DNA of 64,000 bases from contig JAGXRK010000011.1 of NCBI GenBank assembly GCA_018335755.1, positions 1 to 64,000 on the forward strand. The letters are read 5' to 3'. Origin of the DNA: Ignavibacterium sp. (GTDB lineage Bacteria; Bacteroidota; Ignavibacteria; Ignavibacteriales; Ignavibacteriaceae). The notes beneath the pieces are model-generated. The model was not told the origin of the DNA and searched no databases. It saw nothing but the letters and a program-made list of their open reading frames with translations. Position numbers and translations under genes: made by a program. Each line of letters begins with the position of its first letter. Position 1 is the first letter of the stretch. This document shows, one piece after another, positions 51,429-60,692 of the stretch.

Positions 51429-52418
51429 TTATCCTATCAGATTGCATAAGTAGTAATAAAACGGAATTCCGATTATTATATTAAACGGAAACGTGATTGC
51501 TAAGGAAAGAGTTATATAATAAGATGGATTTGCTTTCGGAAGCGCTAATCTGACTGCTGCCGGTGCGGCAATATAAGATGCACTGGCTGAGAGTACAGAA
51601 AATAATAATCTGTCTCCAACATTTAATTCAAATAAATATGTAATAATTACAGCTATTAAAGCGCTTATAACAGGCATTATAATTCCGAAGGCAAAGAGAA
51701 ATTTTCCGACAACTTTAAACTCGCTTATCCTGTTACCGGCAATCATACCCATCTCTAATAAAAACAGGGTAAGGATACCATTAAAAGGATCAACAAAGAA
51801 TGGTTTCATCATTAACATTCCTTCAACTCCACTGAGATATCCGATTATCATACTTCCAAATAATAAGACTATACTGGCGTTAAAAACAGATTCTCTTATT
51901 AATTCCTGATAATTAGATCGTGATTTAGACTTAACTGCTCTTGTTGGGTCGAATAATCGCACCAATAAAATAGAAATAAAAATTGCAGGAGATTCCATTA
52001 ATGCCATCATTCCAACCATATAGCCACTGAATGAAACATTAAGTGATTGTAAAAATGAAATAGCTGTAACAAAAGTAACAACACTAACAGAACCATAATG
52101 AGCAGCTATTGCACCGGAGTTAACCGAGTCAAATTTTCCGATGTATTTAAGAATTAAAAAAGCAATTGTAGGTGTAAGAACACCAATAAATATTGAAATA
52201 AATCCGGCATATAATACATCATTATTAAGTCCAGTCTTAGATATCTCAACTCCCCCTTTAAAACCAATTGCCATCATAAAATAGATTGCGAGAATTTTAG
52301 CTATAACCTCTGGAATAACGAGGTCAGATTTGATTATCGTTGCAATGAATCCCAGAATAAAAAACAGTATCATTGGCGATGACAGGTTTGATAGTGAATT
52401 TGATATAAGTTCAGTCAT
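51429..52418 (-). CDS. sbtA: SbtA-type sodium-dependent bicarbonate transporter
   Basis: A 329-residue membrane protein with about ten helices in two inverted halves. MMAIGFKGGVEISKTGL, SGAIAAHYGSVSVVTFVTAI, ALMESPAIFISILL and LEMGMIAGNRISEF match the SbtA (DUF897) family, which co-transports Na+ and bicarbonate. The pairing with an adjacent PII-like gene is the classical sbtAB arrangement. In an apparent heterotroph, imported bicarbonate would serve carboxylases rather than a carboxysome. Substrate is inferred from family only. Confidence 0.88.
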   Translation of the reverse strand: MTELISNSLSNLSSPMILFFILGFIATIIKSDLVIPEVIAKILAIYFMMAIGFKGGVEISKTGLNNDVLYAGFISIFIGVLTPTIAFLILKYIGKFDSVNSGAIAAHYGSVSVVTFVTAISFLQSLNVSFSGYMVGMMALMESPAIFISILLVRLFDPTRAVKSKSRSNYQELIRESVFNASIVLLFGSMIIGYLSGVEGMLMMKPFFVDPFNGILTLFLLEMGMIAGNRISEFKVVGKFLFAFGIIMPVISALIAVIITYLFELNVGDRLLFSVLSASASYIAAPAAVRLALPKANPSYYITLSLAITFPFNIIIGIPFYYYLCNLIG

Positions 52419-52550
52419 TAATTATTATTTATTTGTTTATTACAACAGAAATATAAAGAGGATGAAACTAAATTAGAATAGCAGGGGGCAACTATCCGGT
52501 GATTAGTTTAATTTTGTATTACAAATATTATATAAAAATTTGAGTTGATA

Positions 52551-54608
52551 ATGAAATCAGTTTTTAATCAGTTTTTTTATCCGGAATCAATTTGTATCGT
52601 GGGGGCATCATCCAAACCTAAAAGTCTTGGTTACGAACTGACCAAATCAGTGAAGCAATACGGCTATCAGGGAAAGCTTCTGCTTGTTAATCCTAAAGCA
52701 GATGAAATACTTGGATATAAATGTTATCCCGATATTAACTCTGTTAATACTCCGATTGAATTGGCAATAGTAATGGTTCCCAAACAATTTGCAGAAGAGA
52801 CAATAACAACTCTCATAAACAAAAAAGTTAAAGCAATAATTTTAATAACAGCAGGATTCAAAGAAACAGGCGATGCTGGTGCCGAAGCCGAAAAGAGGAT
52901 TATTCAGCTTATTAAAAATTCTGATGCACGAATTGTAGGACCTAATTGCATGGGAATTATCAATACAATTAACTCAATTAAGATGAATGCAACTTTTGTC
53001 GCTGAAGAACCAAGAGAAGGAAAAATGGCGTTCTGTTCACAGAGCGGTGCAATCGGGGCAGCAGTATTGAATTCTTTACGTGAGACAGATATAAGATTCG
53101 GTCAGTTCATCAGTGTCGGTAATAAAGCTGATGTTAATGAAAATGATTTATTACAATACTGGCAAGATTGTGGTGATATCGGAGTAATAACATATTACCT
53201 TGAGAGTTTTGTTGATGGAGAAAATTTCATAAAACAGTTTATAAGCGGAAAGATCACCAAACCTGTAATTGTGCTTAAAGGAGGAAGAACATCCAGCGGA
53301 ATGAAAGCCGCTTCATCTCACACAGGAGCACTCGGAAGCAGTGATAAGGTTGTTGATGCAGTGCTAAACCAATTTGGAATTATCAGAGCAGATGATCTTA
53401 ATGATATGTTCAACACCGTAAAAGGGTTTGAAGAGTTTCCCGTACCTAAAGGAAATAGAATCGCAGTCGTTACAAATGCGGGTGGTCCTGCAATTCTTAC
53501 TGTTGACACACTTGAAAAAAATAAACTTGCGCTTGCAGAGCTTTCTGAGGAAACAAAATCAAAACTTAAAGAAGTTGTTCATCAGGAAGGAAGTGTAAAT
53601 AATCCTGTTGATCTTCTGCCGGGAGGAACTGCCGAACAGTTCAAGGCAGTTAATGAAATTCTTGTTTGGGATGAAAATGTTGATGCAGTAATTTCCGTAT
53701 TTGTAGAACCGATAATGGTTAAAGCACTCCCCGTAATTGAAGGTATAAACGCAATTAAATCTGATAAACCTATTTTCCAGGTTGTCATGCCTCTACCCGA
53801 GTTCTGGGACGAGTATAGAAAAGAATCTAAAACAAGACGATCATTATTCAGAAATCCGGAAGATCCTGCGGTTGTTATCGGTAATCTGATCAGGTATAAA
53901 AATCAGGATAGAAATGCTTTAAGATTAAAAGCAAAATCAGTTAAGAATAAAATTGAGTTTGCAGAATACTCAGGAAAATTTATTCCGCAAAATGAAGTTG
54001 ATAAGCTCTGTGAACAATACAATCTTCCGCTGATAAAAAACCTTATTTTATCTTTTGATGAAGTAAGAAGATCAAATTTTGATTTTCCTGTCGTACTAAA
54101 GGCAGTTGGCGAAAAGATCATACACAAATCTGATTTGAATGGGGTTGTTCTTAACATTAAGAATAAAGACGAACTTATCAAAACTGCAGAAGGAATGAGC
54201 AGTAATTTTAATTCAAAAAATATTCAGCTTGATAGCTTTTTAATTCAGCCGTTCATTGCAACGAGATTTGAACTATTAGTCGGAGCGTTTCGTGATCACT
54301 CATTCGGACCAATGATTATGTTCGGCTCAGGCGGAAAGTATGTTGAGTATCTTGGTGATACTGTAATGCGCTCCTGCTATTTATCTGATTATGATATTGA
54401 TGAAATGATCAATACAACAAAGATCGGAAAGATAATTCAAGGTGTAAGAGGTGAACAAACAATTGATATGAATAAACTAAAGTCATCAATAAAATCTTTA
54501 GCACAGATGATGCTTGATTATCCTGAAATTACAGAATGCGACCTTAATCCATTATTAGTATCTGGTGATAACAGAATGTTTGCTGTGGATGTGAGGATCA
54601 AAGTTTAA
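52551..54608 (+). CDS. ADP-forming acetyl/acyl-CoA synthetase (fused subunits)
   Basis: A 685-residue enzyme converting acyl-CoA, ADP and phosphate to acid, CoA and ATP (or the reverse). The CoA-binding domain opens FYPESICIVGASSKPKSLGY; the ligase domains have FCSQSGAIGAAVLN and SSHTGALGSSDKV, with a His likely phosphorylated; the C-terminal ATP-grasp part has VLKAVGEKIIHKSDLNGVVL. Alpha and beta parts are fused in one chain. ATG 52551 is preferred over TTG 52545. It would allow ATP formation from acyl-CoA derived from amino-acid breakdown. Confidence 0.93.
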   Translation: MKSVFNQFFYPESICIVGASSKPKSLGYELTKSVKQYGYQGKLLLVNPKADEILGYKCYPDINSVNTPIELAIVMVPKQFAEETITTLINKKVKAIILITAGFKETGDAGAEAEKRIIQLIKNSDARIVGPNCMGIINTINSIKMNATFVAEEPREGKMAFCSQSGAIGAAVLNSLRETDIRFGQFISVGNKADVNENDLLQYWQDCGDIGVITYYLESFVDGENFIKQFISGKITKPVIVLKGGRTSSGMKAASSHTGALGSSDKVVDAVLNQFGIIRADDLNDMFNTVKGFEEFPVPKGNRIAVVTNAGGPAILTVDTLEKNKLALAELSEETKSKLKEVVHQEGSVNNPVDLLPGGTAEQFKAVNEILVWDENVDAVISVFVEPIMVKALPVIEGINAIKSDKPIFQVVMPLPEFWDEYRKESKTRRSLFRNPEDPAVVIGNLIRYKNQDRNALRLKAKSVKNKIEFAEYSGKFIPQNEVDKLCEQYNLPLIKNLILSFDEVRRSNFDFPVVLKAVGEKIIHKSDLNGVVLNIKNKDELIKTAEGMSSNFNSKNIQLDSFLIQPFIATRFELLVGAFRDHSFGPMIMFGSGGKYVEYLGDTVMRSCYLSDYDIDEMINTTKIGKIIQGVRGEQTIDMNKLKSSIKSLAQMMLDYPEITECDLNPLLVSGDNRMFAVDVRIKV

Positions 54609-54612
54609 GAAA

Positions 54613-54681
54613 TGGAACACGGACCTGCCTTTGCCGGCAGGCAGGAGGCACCAATTGAGCGGATATTCACGGATTTAGAAA
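54613..54681. repeat. Composite repeat remnant between acyl-CoA synthetase and LD-carboxypeptidase genes
   Basis: GGAACACGGA near 54614 and TCACGGATTT near 54669 resemble the ends of the 45037-45116 element. Nested between them is CCTGCCTTTGCCGGCAGGCAGG, a CCTGCC-type palindrome related to the loop at 38471-38487. Confidence 0.55.
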
Positions 54682-54721
54682 TACTTTTTATTATAGATTG
54701 TAATAACTAAACTCTTTAATT

Positions 54722-55774
54722 ATGAACAGAAAAAACTTTCTTAAAACAGTTTCAACCGCAGCAGTTGGTGCAGGATTGCTTTCATCAAATTCATTTGCTG
54801 AAATTTCTTCCGTATCAAAAAAATCAGTCATAAAACCTAAACGATTAAAAACGGGTGATACAATTGGTTTAGTCGCTCCGGGCAGCTATATAAGTGAATT
54901 GGAATTGAAAGATTCGATTAAGAATTTGGAAGAACTTGGTTTCAAAGTAGTTTACACAGAAAAAATTCTACTTCAGAATGGTTACTTCTCCGGTACCGAT
55001 GAACAGCGTGCAGAAGATCTGATAAATATGTTCAAACGAAATGAGGTTGCAGGAATTGTTTGTACACGCGGTGGTTATGGCTGTGCAAGAATTCTTCCTT
55101 TGCTTGATTATGATATTATTGAAGATAATCCCAAAGTCCTTATTGGCTATAGCGATATAACAGCACTTCATTACGGAATTTTCAGGAAAACCGGTTTAAT
55201 CACTTTTCACGGACCTGTTTCAATTTCAACCTTTAATGAATTCTCTGTTAACAATTTTAAAAATGTTTTGATGAATCCCTCTAATGAAATTGTATTTGAA
55301 AATTCCAATAGCGGCGAAGATGAAAATCCTTATGGTGTTGTTTCAATAGCTGAAGGAAAGAAGAAAGGAAAACTTATCGGCGGCAATCTATCCATTGCAG
55401 TTTCATTGATCGGGACTGAATTTGATGTTGATTACGATGATGCAATTATCTACCTGGAAGAAGTTGGAGAAGAACCCTATCGCATTGACAGAATGCTGAC
55501 TCAAATGATTCAATCAGAAAAGTTTGAAGATGCAAATGGAGTTGCAATGGGCATTTTCCGGAAATGTGAACCGAAAATTACAGACCCATCTTTCTCTAAA
55601 TCTTTTTCTTTGATGGATGTTCTGCAGGATAGACTCGGCAATCTTAAAGTACCGGTTGTTTACGGAATGTCATTCGGACATATAAAAGATAAATTTACCA
55701 TACCATTTGGAGTTGAAGCTGAACTGGATTCTGAAAAACAGACGATCACCTTAATGGAATCTCCGGTTATTTGA
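54722..55774 (+). CDS. S66-family LD-carboxypeptidase, exported
   Basis: A 350-residue serine peptidase that removes the terminal D-Ala from tetrapeptide stems of murein. The N-terminus NRKNFLKTVSTAAVGAGLLS is Tat-like (R-K in place of twin Arg), then RLKTGDTIGLVAPGSY starts the catalytic domain. Nucleophile Ser lies in IGYSDITALHYG, Glu in YLEEVGEEPYRIDRM, and His in SFGHIKDKFTIPFG. Export would place it in the periplasm, unlike cytoplasmic LdcA, so a recycling role outside the cell membrane is possible. Confidence 0.92.
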   Translation: MNRKNFLKTVSTAAVGAGLLSSNSFAEISSVSKKSVIKPKRLKTGDTIGLVAPGSYISELELKDSIKNLEELGFKVVYTEKILLQNGYFSGTDEQRAEDLINMFKRNEVAGIVCTRGGYGCARILPLLDYDIIEDNPKVLIGYSDITALHYGIFRKTGLITFHGPVSISTFNEFSVNNFKNVLMNPSNEIVFENSNSGEDENPYGVVSIAEGKKKGKLIGGNLSIAVSLIGTEFDVDYDDAIIYLEEVGEEPYRIDRMLTQMIQSEKFEDANGVAMGIFRKCEPKITDPSFSKSFSLMDVLQDRLGNLKVPVVYGMSFGHIKDKFTIPFGVEAELDSEKQTITLMESPVI

Positions 55775-55925
55775 ATTCAATTTGAAATCAGAAGTTAAAA
55801 TGAATCAAGAATAACGATTAACGATTTTTAAATGAAATATAATCGAAGTACTCAATTTCATCTCTGAATCTTTTCTTTTTTAATACTTATATTATCACAT
55901 CTTAATTTTATGTAAAAAGGAATAA

Positions 55926-56468
55926 ATGAAAACTAAATTAATAATAACTGCTTTATTTGTATTAACAATTTTACTAAACGGCTGTCTTACTTTTAATACG
56001 ATTTCTTACGAAGTTCATCTCAGTCCGGACGGCGATGGGACAGTGAATGTATTTGTAAATGATATACGTTCAGATTCTTTCAATCAGAAAGCACTTGATG
56101 AAGATAAAAAGAACTTATTTGATTTTCTGTTGAAGAGTGATAACTTCATTCAGCAAATGAAAGATGAAGGAAAGTTTATAACCAAACGTGAACTAAAGGT
56201 TGAAGAGGGAAAACTTAATGGAAAAGTTGAATACTCCTTTGATGAAATTAATAATGTTGAAGGGATCGTTTACGAATCCCCATACTACTTTTTAACTGTT
56301 GCGCCCACTGACAGCATTCTTTCAACAAACGGACAGGTAATGGTTTCCGACGATTATAAAAGAATTGTGTGGGATAATTCAATTAAAGTATTAAAGTTCA
56401 AAATGTTTGTTTCTCAAACAGAAGGAAGCAGCTTAACTTCAATGGCACAATTCTATAAAGAAAAATAA
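55926..56468 (+). CDS. Hypothetical lipoprotein
   Basis: A 180-residue protein with a clear lipoprotein signal (LTILLNGC, lipidated Cys20). The mature part is mixed alpha/beta and begins with a beta-hairpin-like VHLSPDGDGTVNVFVNDI; no known domain is recognised. It ends two bases before the priA start, so the two are probably co-transcribed, though no functional link is evident. AAAAGGA precedes the ATG. Confidence 0.72.
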   Translation: MKTKLIITALFVLTILLNGCLTFNTISYEVHLSPDGDGTVNVFVNDIRSDSFNQKALDEDKKNLFDFLLKSDNFIQQMKDEGKFITKRELKVEEGKLNGKVEYSFDEINNVEGIVYESPYYFLTVAPTDSILSTNGQVMVSDDYKRIVWDNSIKVLKFKMFVSQTEGSSLTSMAQFYKEK

Positions 56469-56470
56469 AA

Positions 56471-58936
56471 ATGTTTGCTGAAGTTGTATTTCCGTTACCA
56501 TTCAGAAAGGCGTTTACATATTCTGTTCCTGCAGAACTTCAGGATCAGGCAAAGCCCGGAGTTAGAGCTGTTGCACCTTTCGGAAAAAGAACTTTAACCG
56601 GATTCATCTTAAACATTGCATCAAAAACTTCTGTTAAAGAGGAAATAAAACCTATAAGGGATATTATTGATGATATTCCTATCGTCGATAAATATACTTT
56701 AAAATTTTATGAATGGCTATCTGATTATTATCTGTGTTCATTGGGTGAAGCACTAAGACTTGCTGTACCTCATGGTTCTGAAATCGAATCAAAAAAGAAA
56801 ATTCACATTGATAAAGAATTTGCAGAGGAACTTCTTACCAAAGAAAAAAATAAAAATACAGTCAAATCAAAAATTCTAAAGGAAATTTCTACAAGGGATG
56901 AAGTAAGCATTTCCACTTTGCAAAAAGCAATAAAGAAAAAAAATATCTATTCGGTTCTGACCTCTTTAACAAGGATTGGCGTAATAACCGTTCTTGATGA
57001 AGTTGAAAAACCAAAAGTAAAACCTAAAAAAGTTAAGTATGTAAAGCTTGCGAAAGAAATTGCGCAGATATATGCTGCATTCCCTGAAATTGAGCGACGA
57101 TCTCCAAAGCAGGTTAAAGTCTTACTGGAATTAATTTCTGCAAAAGGCAAATCACTTCCAGTAGCGGAACTTCTGCATAAATTTGAAGGAACGAAGTCAA
57201 CTATTGATTCTCTTGTAAAGAAAAATTTTGTTGATGTTTTTGAAAAGGAAATTGAAAGAAGATATACTGAAGAGTATACTGAGGAACATCAGCAATTAAT
57301 TCTGACTACGCATCAGCAGAAAGTTGTTGAAGAAGTAAATGCTGTAATTAGTAAAAAAGAATTTAAAGCATTTCTGCTTCACGGAGTCACAGGCAGCGGT
57401 AAAACCCAGGTTTATATTGAACTTGTAAAGCAGGTGCTATCACAAAATAAAACAGCACTCATTCTTGTTCCGGAAATATCTCTCACTCCGCAGATGACAT
57501 CAAGATTGTTTAATAATTTTGGAGATACTGTTACAGTTATTCACAGCCGGATGTCAGCAGGGGAAAGATACGATTCGTGGAGACGTGTAATGAAAGGCAA
57601 GTCCAAAGTTGTTGTTGGTGCACGATCAGCATTGTTTGCACCACTGCGTAACATCGGAATTATAGTTGTTGATGAAGAACATGATGCCAGTTACAAACAA
57701 GCTGATATTATTCCAAAATATAATGCGCGGGATTCGGCAGTTATCCTTGGAAATATTTATAAATGTCCGGTTATGCTTGGTTCTGCAACTCCATCGGTTG
57801 AAAGCATGTACAATGCACAAACAGGGAAATATAAACTGCTGGAACTGCCTGAAAGAATTGATAACGCTAAACTTCCCAAAATAATTCTTGTTAATATTTC
57901 AGCGGAAAGAAAAAAGAAGAAAATGGAAAATGTATTTTCTAAAGTACTTCTTGATAAGATTGAAGACAGGATTAAGAAAAAAGAAGGAGTTATAATTCTT
58001 CAGAACAGGAGAGGATTTTCAACACAAATATATTGTGATGACTGCGGTGAAGTCGAAATGTGTGATAATTGTTCCGTGCCGATGGTTTATCACATAAATA
58101 AAAATATTATTGAGTGTCATTATTGCGGACTGACTAAAAAAGTTCCCGGTGCATGTACAAACTGCGGTTCACTTTCAATAAAATATTTTGGAACCGGAAC
58201 CGAACGTGTTGAGGATGAACTTGAGTTTTATTTTGCCAATGCAATTATAAGCAGAATTGATACTGATTCTATCTCAAGAAAATCAATGTTGAGCAGGATA
58301 CTTTTACAATTCAGCAAAGGTGAGATTGATATTCTTGTCGGAACCCAGATGGTATCAAAAGGATTGGATTTCTCCAGGGTTACATTAGTCGGAGTTATAT
58401 CTGCAGAAACTACTTTATGGATGCCGGATTTCCGTGCTGATGAAAGAACATTTCAATTATTGACCCAGGTCTCAGGCAGATCCGGAAGAAGTAAGGTTGA
58501 AGGTGAAGTAATAATTCAGACAATGAATGAAAAACACTTTGCTCTTCAAAAAGTTTTACAGAATGATTACGATGGATTTTATCAGCGTGAGATTTCAGAC
58601 AGGCAGAAAATGGGATATCCTCCTTTTACAAGATTGGCTTTGATTGAAACAAAAGATCAATCCAACGATAAAGCAAAAGGTGCAATAACAGATTTTTTTA
58701 AAGAGCTAATCAAATTCAAAAAATGGGTAAAGATTTCAGATCCCCATTCGGCAATGATTGCCAGATTAAAAGGACATTACCGTTATCAGATATTGATAAA
58801 GAGCACAAAAGAAACTGATCTCGGCGGTGCAGTATTACGCAAAGCTATACTTGATTCATTTGTTGAATTCAATCGTAAATCACGTTACAGAGATGTAAGA
58901 TTGATTTATGATGTTGATCCGCAAAGCATAATGTAG
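56471..58936 (+). CDS. priA: Primosomal replication helicase PriA
   Basis: An 821-residue helicase that restarts stalled replication forks. The N-terminal 3'-DNA-binding domain starts FAEVVFPLPFRKAFTYSVP; Walker A GVTGSGKTQVY (~307), DEEH box VDEEHD, and eight zinc-binding Cys in CDDCGEVEMCDNC and CHYCGL...CTNCGS. Helicase C-terminal motifs include GTERVEDEL and TQVSGRSGRSKVEGEV. Length exceeds the enterobacterial protein by about 90 residues, mostly a lysine-rich region at ~110-200, common in this phylum. Confidence 0.96.
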   Translation: MFAEVVFPLPFRKAFTYSVPAELQDQAKPGVRAVAPFGKRTLTGFILNIASKTSVKEEIKPIRDIIDDIPIVDKYTLKFYEWLSDYYLCSLGEALRLAVPHGSEIESKKKIHIDKEFAEELLTKEKNKNTVKSKILKEISTRDEVSISTLQKAIKKKNIYSVLTSLTRIGVITVLDEVEKPKVKPKKVKYVKLAKEIAQIYAAFPEIERRSPKQVKVLLELISAKGKSLPVAELLHKFEGTKSTIDSLVKKNFVDVFEKEIERRYTEEYTEEHQQLILTTHQQKVVEEVNAVISKKEFKAFLLHGVTGSGKTQVYIELVKQVLSQNKTALILVPEISLTPQMTSRLFNNFGDTVTVIHSRMSAGERYDSWRRVMKGKSKVVVGARSALFAPLRNIGIIVVDEEHDASYKQADIIPKYNARDSAVILGNIYKCPVMLGSATPSVESMYNAQTGKYKLLELPERIDNAKLPKIILVNISAERKKKKMENVFSKVLLDKIEDRIKKKEGVIILQNRRGFSTQIYCDDCGEVEMCDNCSVPMVYHINKNIIECHYCGLTKKVPGACTNCGSLSIKYFGTGTERVEDELEFYFANAIISRIDTDSISRKSMLSRILLQFSKGEIDILVGTQMVSKGLDFSRVTLVGVISAETTLWMPDFRADERTFQLLTQVSGRSGRSKVEGEVIIQTMNEKHFALQKVLQNDYDGFYQREISDRQKMGYPPFTRLALIETKDQSNDKAKGAITDFFKELIKFKKWVKISDPHSAMIARLKGHYRYQILIKSTKETDLGGAVLRKAILDSFVEFNRKSRYRDVRLIYDVDPQSIM

Positions 58937-58944
58937 AAAAAATA

Positions 58945-59012
58945 TTAACCACATAGGCACATAAGGGCACAGTAGAAGGGAATCTATGTTTTCTATGTTC
59001 CTATGTGGTTAA
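58945..59012. repeat. 68-bp palindromic repeat between priA and the Yip1-like gene
   Basis: Perfect 13-bp arms TTAACCACATAGG (58945-58957) and CCTATGTGGTTAA (59000-59012). It lies between converging genes and may act as a bidirectional terminator. The TTAACCAC end is shared with the 39-bp insertion at leuS. Confidence 0.8.
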
Positions 59013-59021
59013 AACAAATCT

Positions 59022-59837
59022 TTATCCGGCGAAACCGCTCAGGAATGGAACAGCCTTAGCGATATAGAAGAATATTAAGCTGCCGATTATCCACAAACCG
59101 AATACAACTAAAGCATACTTTTTAACATCATCAGATTTAAATAGTTTTGTAAGTCCAATACTCAATACAGCATAAGCCCAGATAGTAATTGGGTCGAGTT
59201 TTGCTAGAAAGAATCCAGTTAATGTTGATCTTTCTGCACCCATAATTGCCGCAACACTTGTATCCTGAAAAATTTTCCCGAGCATTAAAGTTAAAATTCC
59301 GGTAAGTATCACCTGTATTATTGTTATGTATGCAGATAAACCGCTTGCAACCAAAACGTGCTGATAACCCCCGTCTCCTTTGAGTACAAATTTGACAAGG
59401 AGAAAATATATTCCTGCAATTATGAAAAAGAATATCGAACCGAAAATAACAGTTGAAACAATATTGATAATCCAGCCGACAGGTCCGCGCATCATTTCCA
59501 TTTGAGAGTTAACTCTTTCAATCATAGCATCTTCCTGATCTTTTGGAATGGTGCCGGCTTCAATCATTTTTTCAATCGCTTTTATCTGTTGCTGTTTGGC
59601 TTCAAAGAATACTTCTTCATTCATCATTGAAATGCTTCTGACTATACCGACTAAGGCAAAAACTAAAAGTAATGGAATTATCCAGTCCTTTGTTCTTGGA
59701 GGGAAAAAAGAAGTGATCTTAAACATATTGGAAGGCTCAGTGAACACCCCAATCATTTTATCGGAATGATTGAGCTCTTCAATCTGCTGATTTAATTCGC
59801 CCGGGTTCTGCTGTTCGTTGTTCTCAAAGTTGTCCAT
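59022..59837 (-). CDS. Yip1-domain membrane protein
   Basis: A 271-residue protein: ~70 soluble, acidic N-terminal residues, then five or six helices (~75-268) with loop segments GDGGYQHVLVASGLSAYI and LDPITIWAYAVLSIGLTKLF typical of the Yip1 (DUF1282) family. Function in bacteria is unknown. It stands alone, converging on priA through a palindromic repeat; the 90-bp gap on its upstream side contains nothing I recognise. Confidence 0.82.
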   Translation of the reverse strand: MDNFENNEQQNPGELNQQIEELNHSDKMIGVFTEPSNMFKITSFFPPRTKDWIIPLLLVFALVGIVRSISMMNEEVFFEAKQQQIKAIEKMIEAGTIPKDQEDAMIERVNSQMEMMRGPVGWIINIVSTVIFGSIFFFIIAGIYFLLVKFVLKGDGGYQHVLVASGLSAYITIIQVILTGILTLMLGKIFQDTSVAAIMGAERSTLTGFFLAKLDPITIWAYAVLSIGLTKLFKSDDVKKYALVVFGLWIIGSLIFFYIAKAVPFLSGFAG

Positions 59838-59927
59838 TTTGTCTCCTGATAATTTTTAAAATGACACTAGTTAAAAGTATTCAGGATACTCTCAAAAGGC
59901 AATAAGAAGGTGCTAACAAATTATTAT

Positions 59928-60125
59928 TTAGTCCTCTTCTAAAAAGAAAATCTCTTCAACTTTTTTTTGAAAGACTTTAGCAATCTTTAAAGCTAAAGGC
60001 AAACTAGGATCATATTTTTCTCTTTCAATTGCATTAATTGTTTGTCGTGATACATTTACGAGTTTTGCTAGATCGTCCTGAGAGTATCTTTTTTCCGCAC
60101 GCAAGATGTGAAGTACATTCTTCAT
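59928..60125 (-). CDS. Small XRE-family HTH regulator
   Basis: A 65-residue protein that is almost only a Cro/CI-type helix-turn-helix: MKNVLHILRAEKRYSQDDLA, VSRQTINAIEREKYDPSLPL. It belongs to the compact group of regulators (YgzD-like) that are paired with small membrane proteins. Its ATG overlaps the stop of the membrane protein gene (ATGA). It probably represses its own operon; a palindrome AAGTATACTT upstream is a candidate operator. Confidence 0.9.
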   Translation of the reverse strand: MKNVLHILRAEKRYSQDDLAKLVNVSRQTINAIEREKYDPSLPLALKIAKVFQKKVEEIFFLEED

Positions 60126-60535
60126 CTGTAATTCCTCTTTACCAACTCAACACCAATTATATAAGCAATAATTGCAATAATGGCCAGAATAATAATGAGG
60201 TAATTAAGCAGAGTTGGGTTGAAGTTTAAAAAAACAAATATCAAAGCAAATAAAAATACCAATGTGGTTGTAAATGAAATGTTTAGTGCTTCAAGATGAA
60301 TTCTTAGTTTAAGTTCATCTCCTCTTAAAATTTGAAAATGATATCCAAGTGTGCAATAAATAAATCCTATAGCTGCAGAAAGAGTTGAAACTGTAAGTAG
60401 TAGTCGCAGATTACCTGGATTTGAAGTAGTGATTTGATCTACACTTAACGAACCGATGAAAAATACCGGTAGAAATATCATGAATACTGAGAAAATCAGA
60501 ATAACTGATTTATACGGGAACGAAAAATTTTTCAT
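60122..60535 (-). CDS. Four-helix membrane protein paired with HTH regulator
   Basis: A 137-residue protein with four hydrophobic helices (~10-28, ~43-62, ~83-100, ~107-128). It resembles the DUF2178-type proteins that precede small XRE regulators, but I cannot confirm the family. Overlap with the regulator gene shows coupling. Transcribed divergently from tnaA. Role unknown; membrane sensor or anti-regulator are options. Confidence 0.72.
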   Translation of the reverse strand: MKNFSFPYKSVILIFSVFMIFLPVFFIGSLSVDQITTSNPGNLRLLLTVSTLSAAIGFIYCTLGYHFQILRGDELKLRIHLEALNISFTTTLVFLFALIFVFLNFNPTLLNYLIIILAIIAIIAYIIGVELVKRNYR

Positions 60536-60592
60536 AATAAAACTCCTGAATTAAGTTCATAGTAAACATATGGCATTCTTTACAAAAAGTCA

Positions 60593-60602
60593 AGTATACT
60601 TT
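60593..60602. promoter_or_regulatory. Candidate operator AAGTATACTT
   Basis: A perfect 10-bp palindrome in the 157-bp divergent region between the HTH operon and tnaA, about 60 bp before the membrane protein start. Placement fits autoregulation by the XRE protein; a palindrome this short can arise by chance in AT-rich DNA. Confidence 0.35.
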
Positions 60603-60645
60603 ACATATAAATTCCAACAAAAAACCATCTTAGAGTAATGATTTG

Positions 60646-60653
60646 TAAATTTG
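60646..60653 (+). promoter_or_regulatory. Possible -7 box for tnaA
   Basis: TAAATTTG matches TAnnTTTG and lies 40 bp before the tnaA ATG. No -33 TTG is at the right distance. No TnaC-like leader with a Trp codon is visible, so the enterobacterial attenuation mechanism seems absent. Confidence 0.35.
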
Positions 60654-60692
60654 TCTAAGAAAATTTTAATTCAATTCTATTATGGAAGTCTT

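Noticed and set aside
60536-60692. TnaC-like leader peptide for tnaA
   Set aside because: The only short frame (from 60638) has no Trp codon and six codons in total; it lacks the W-to-P spacing of known leaders.
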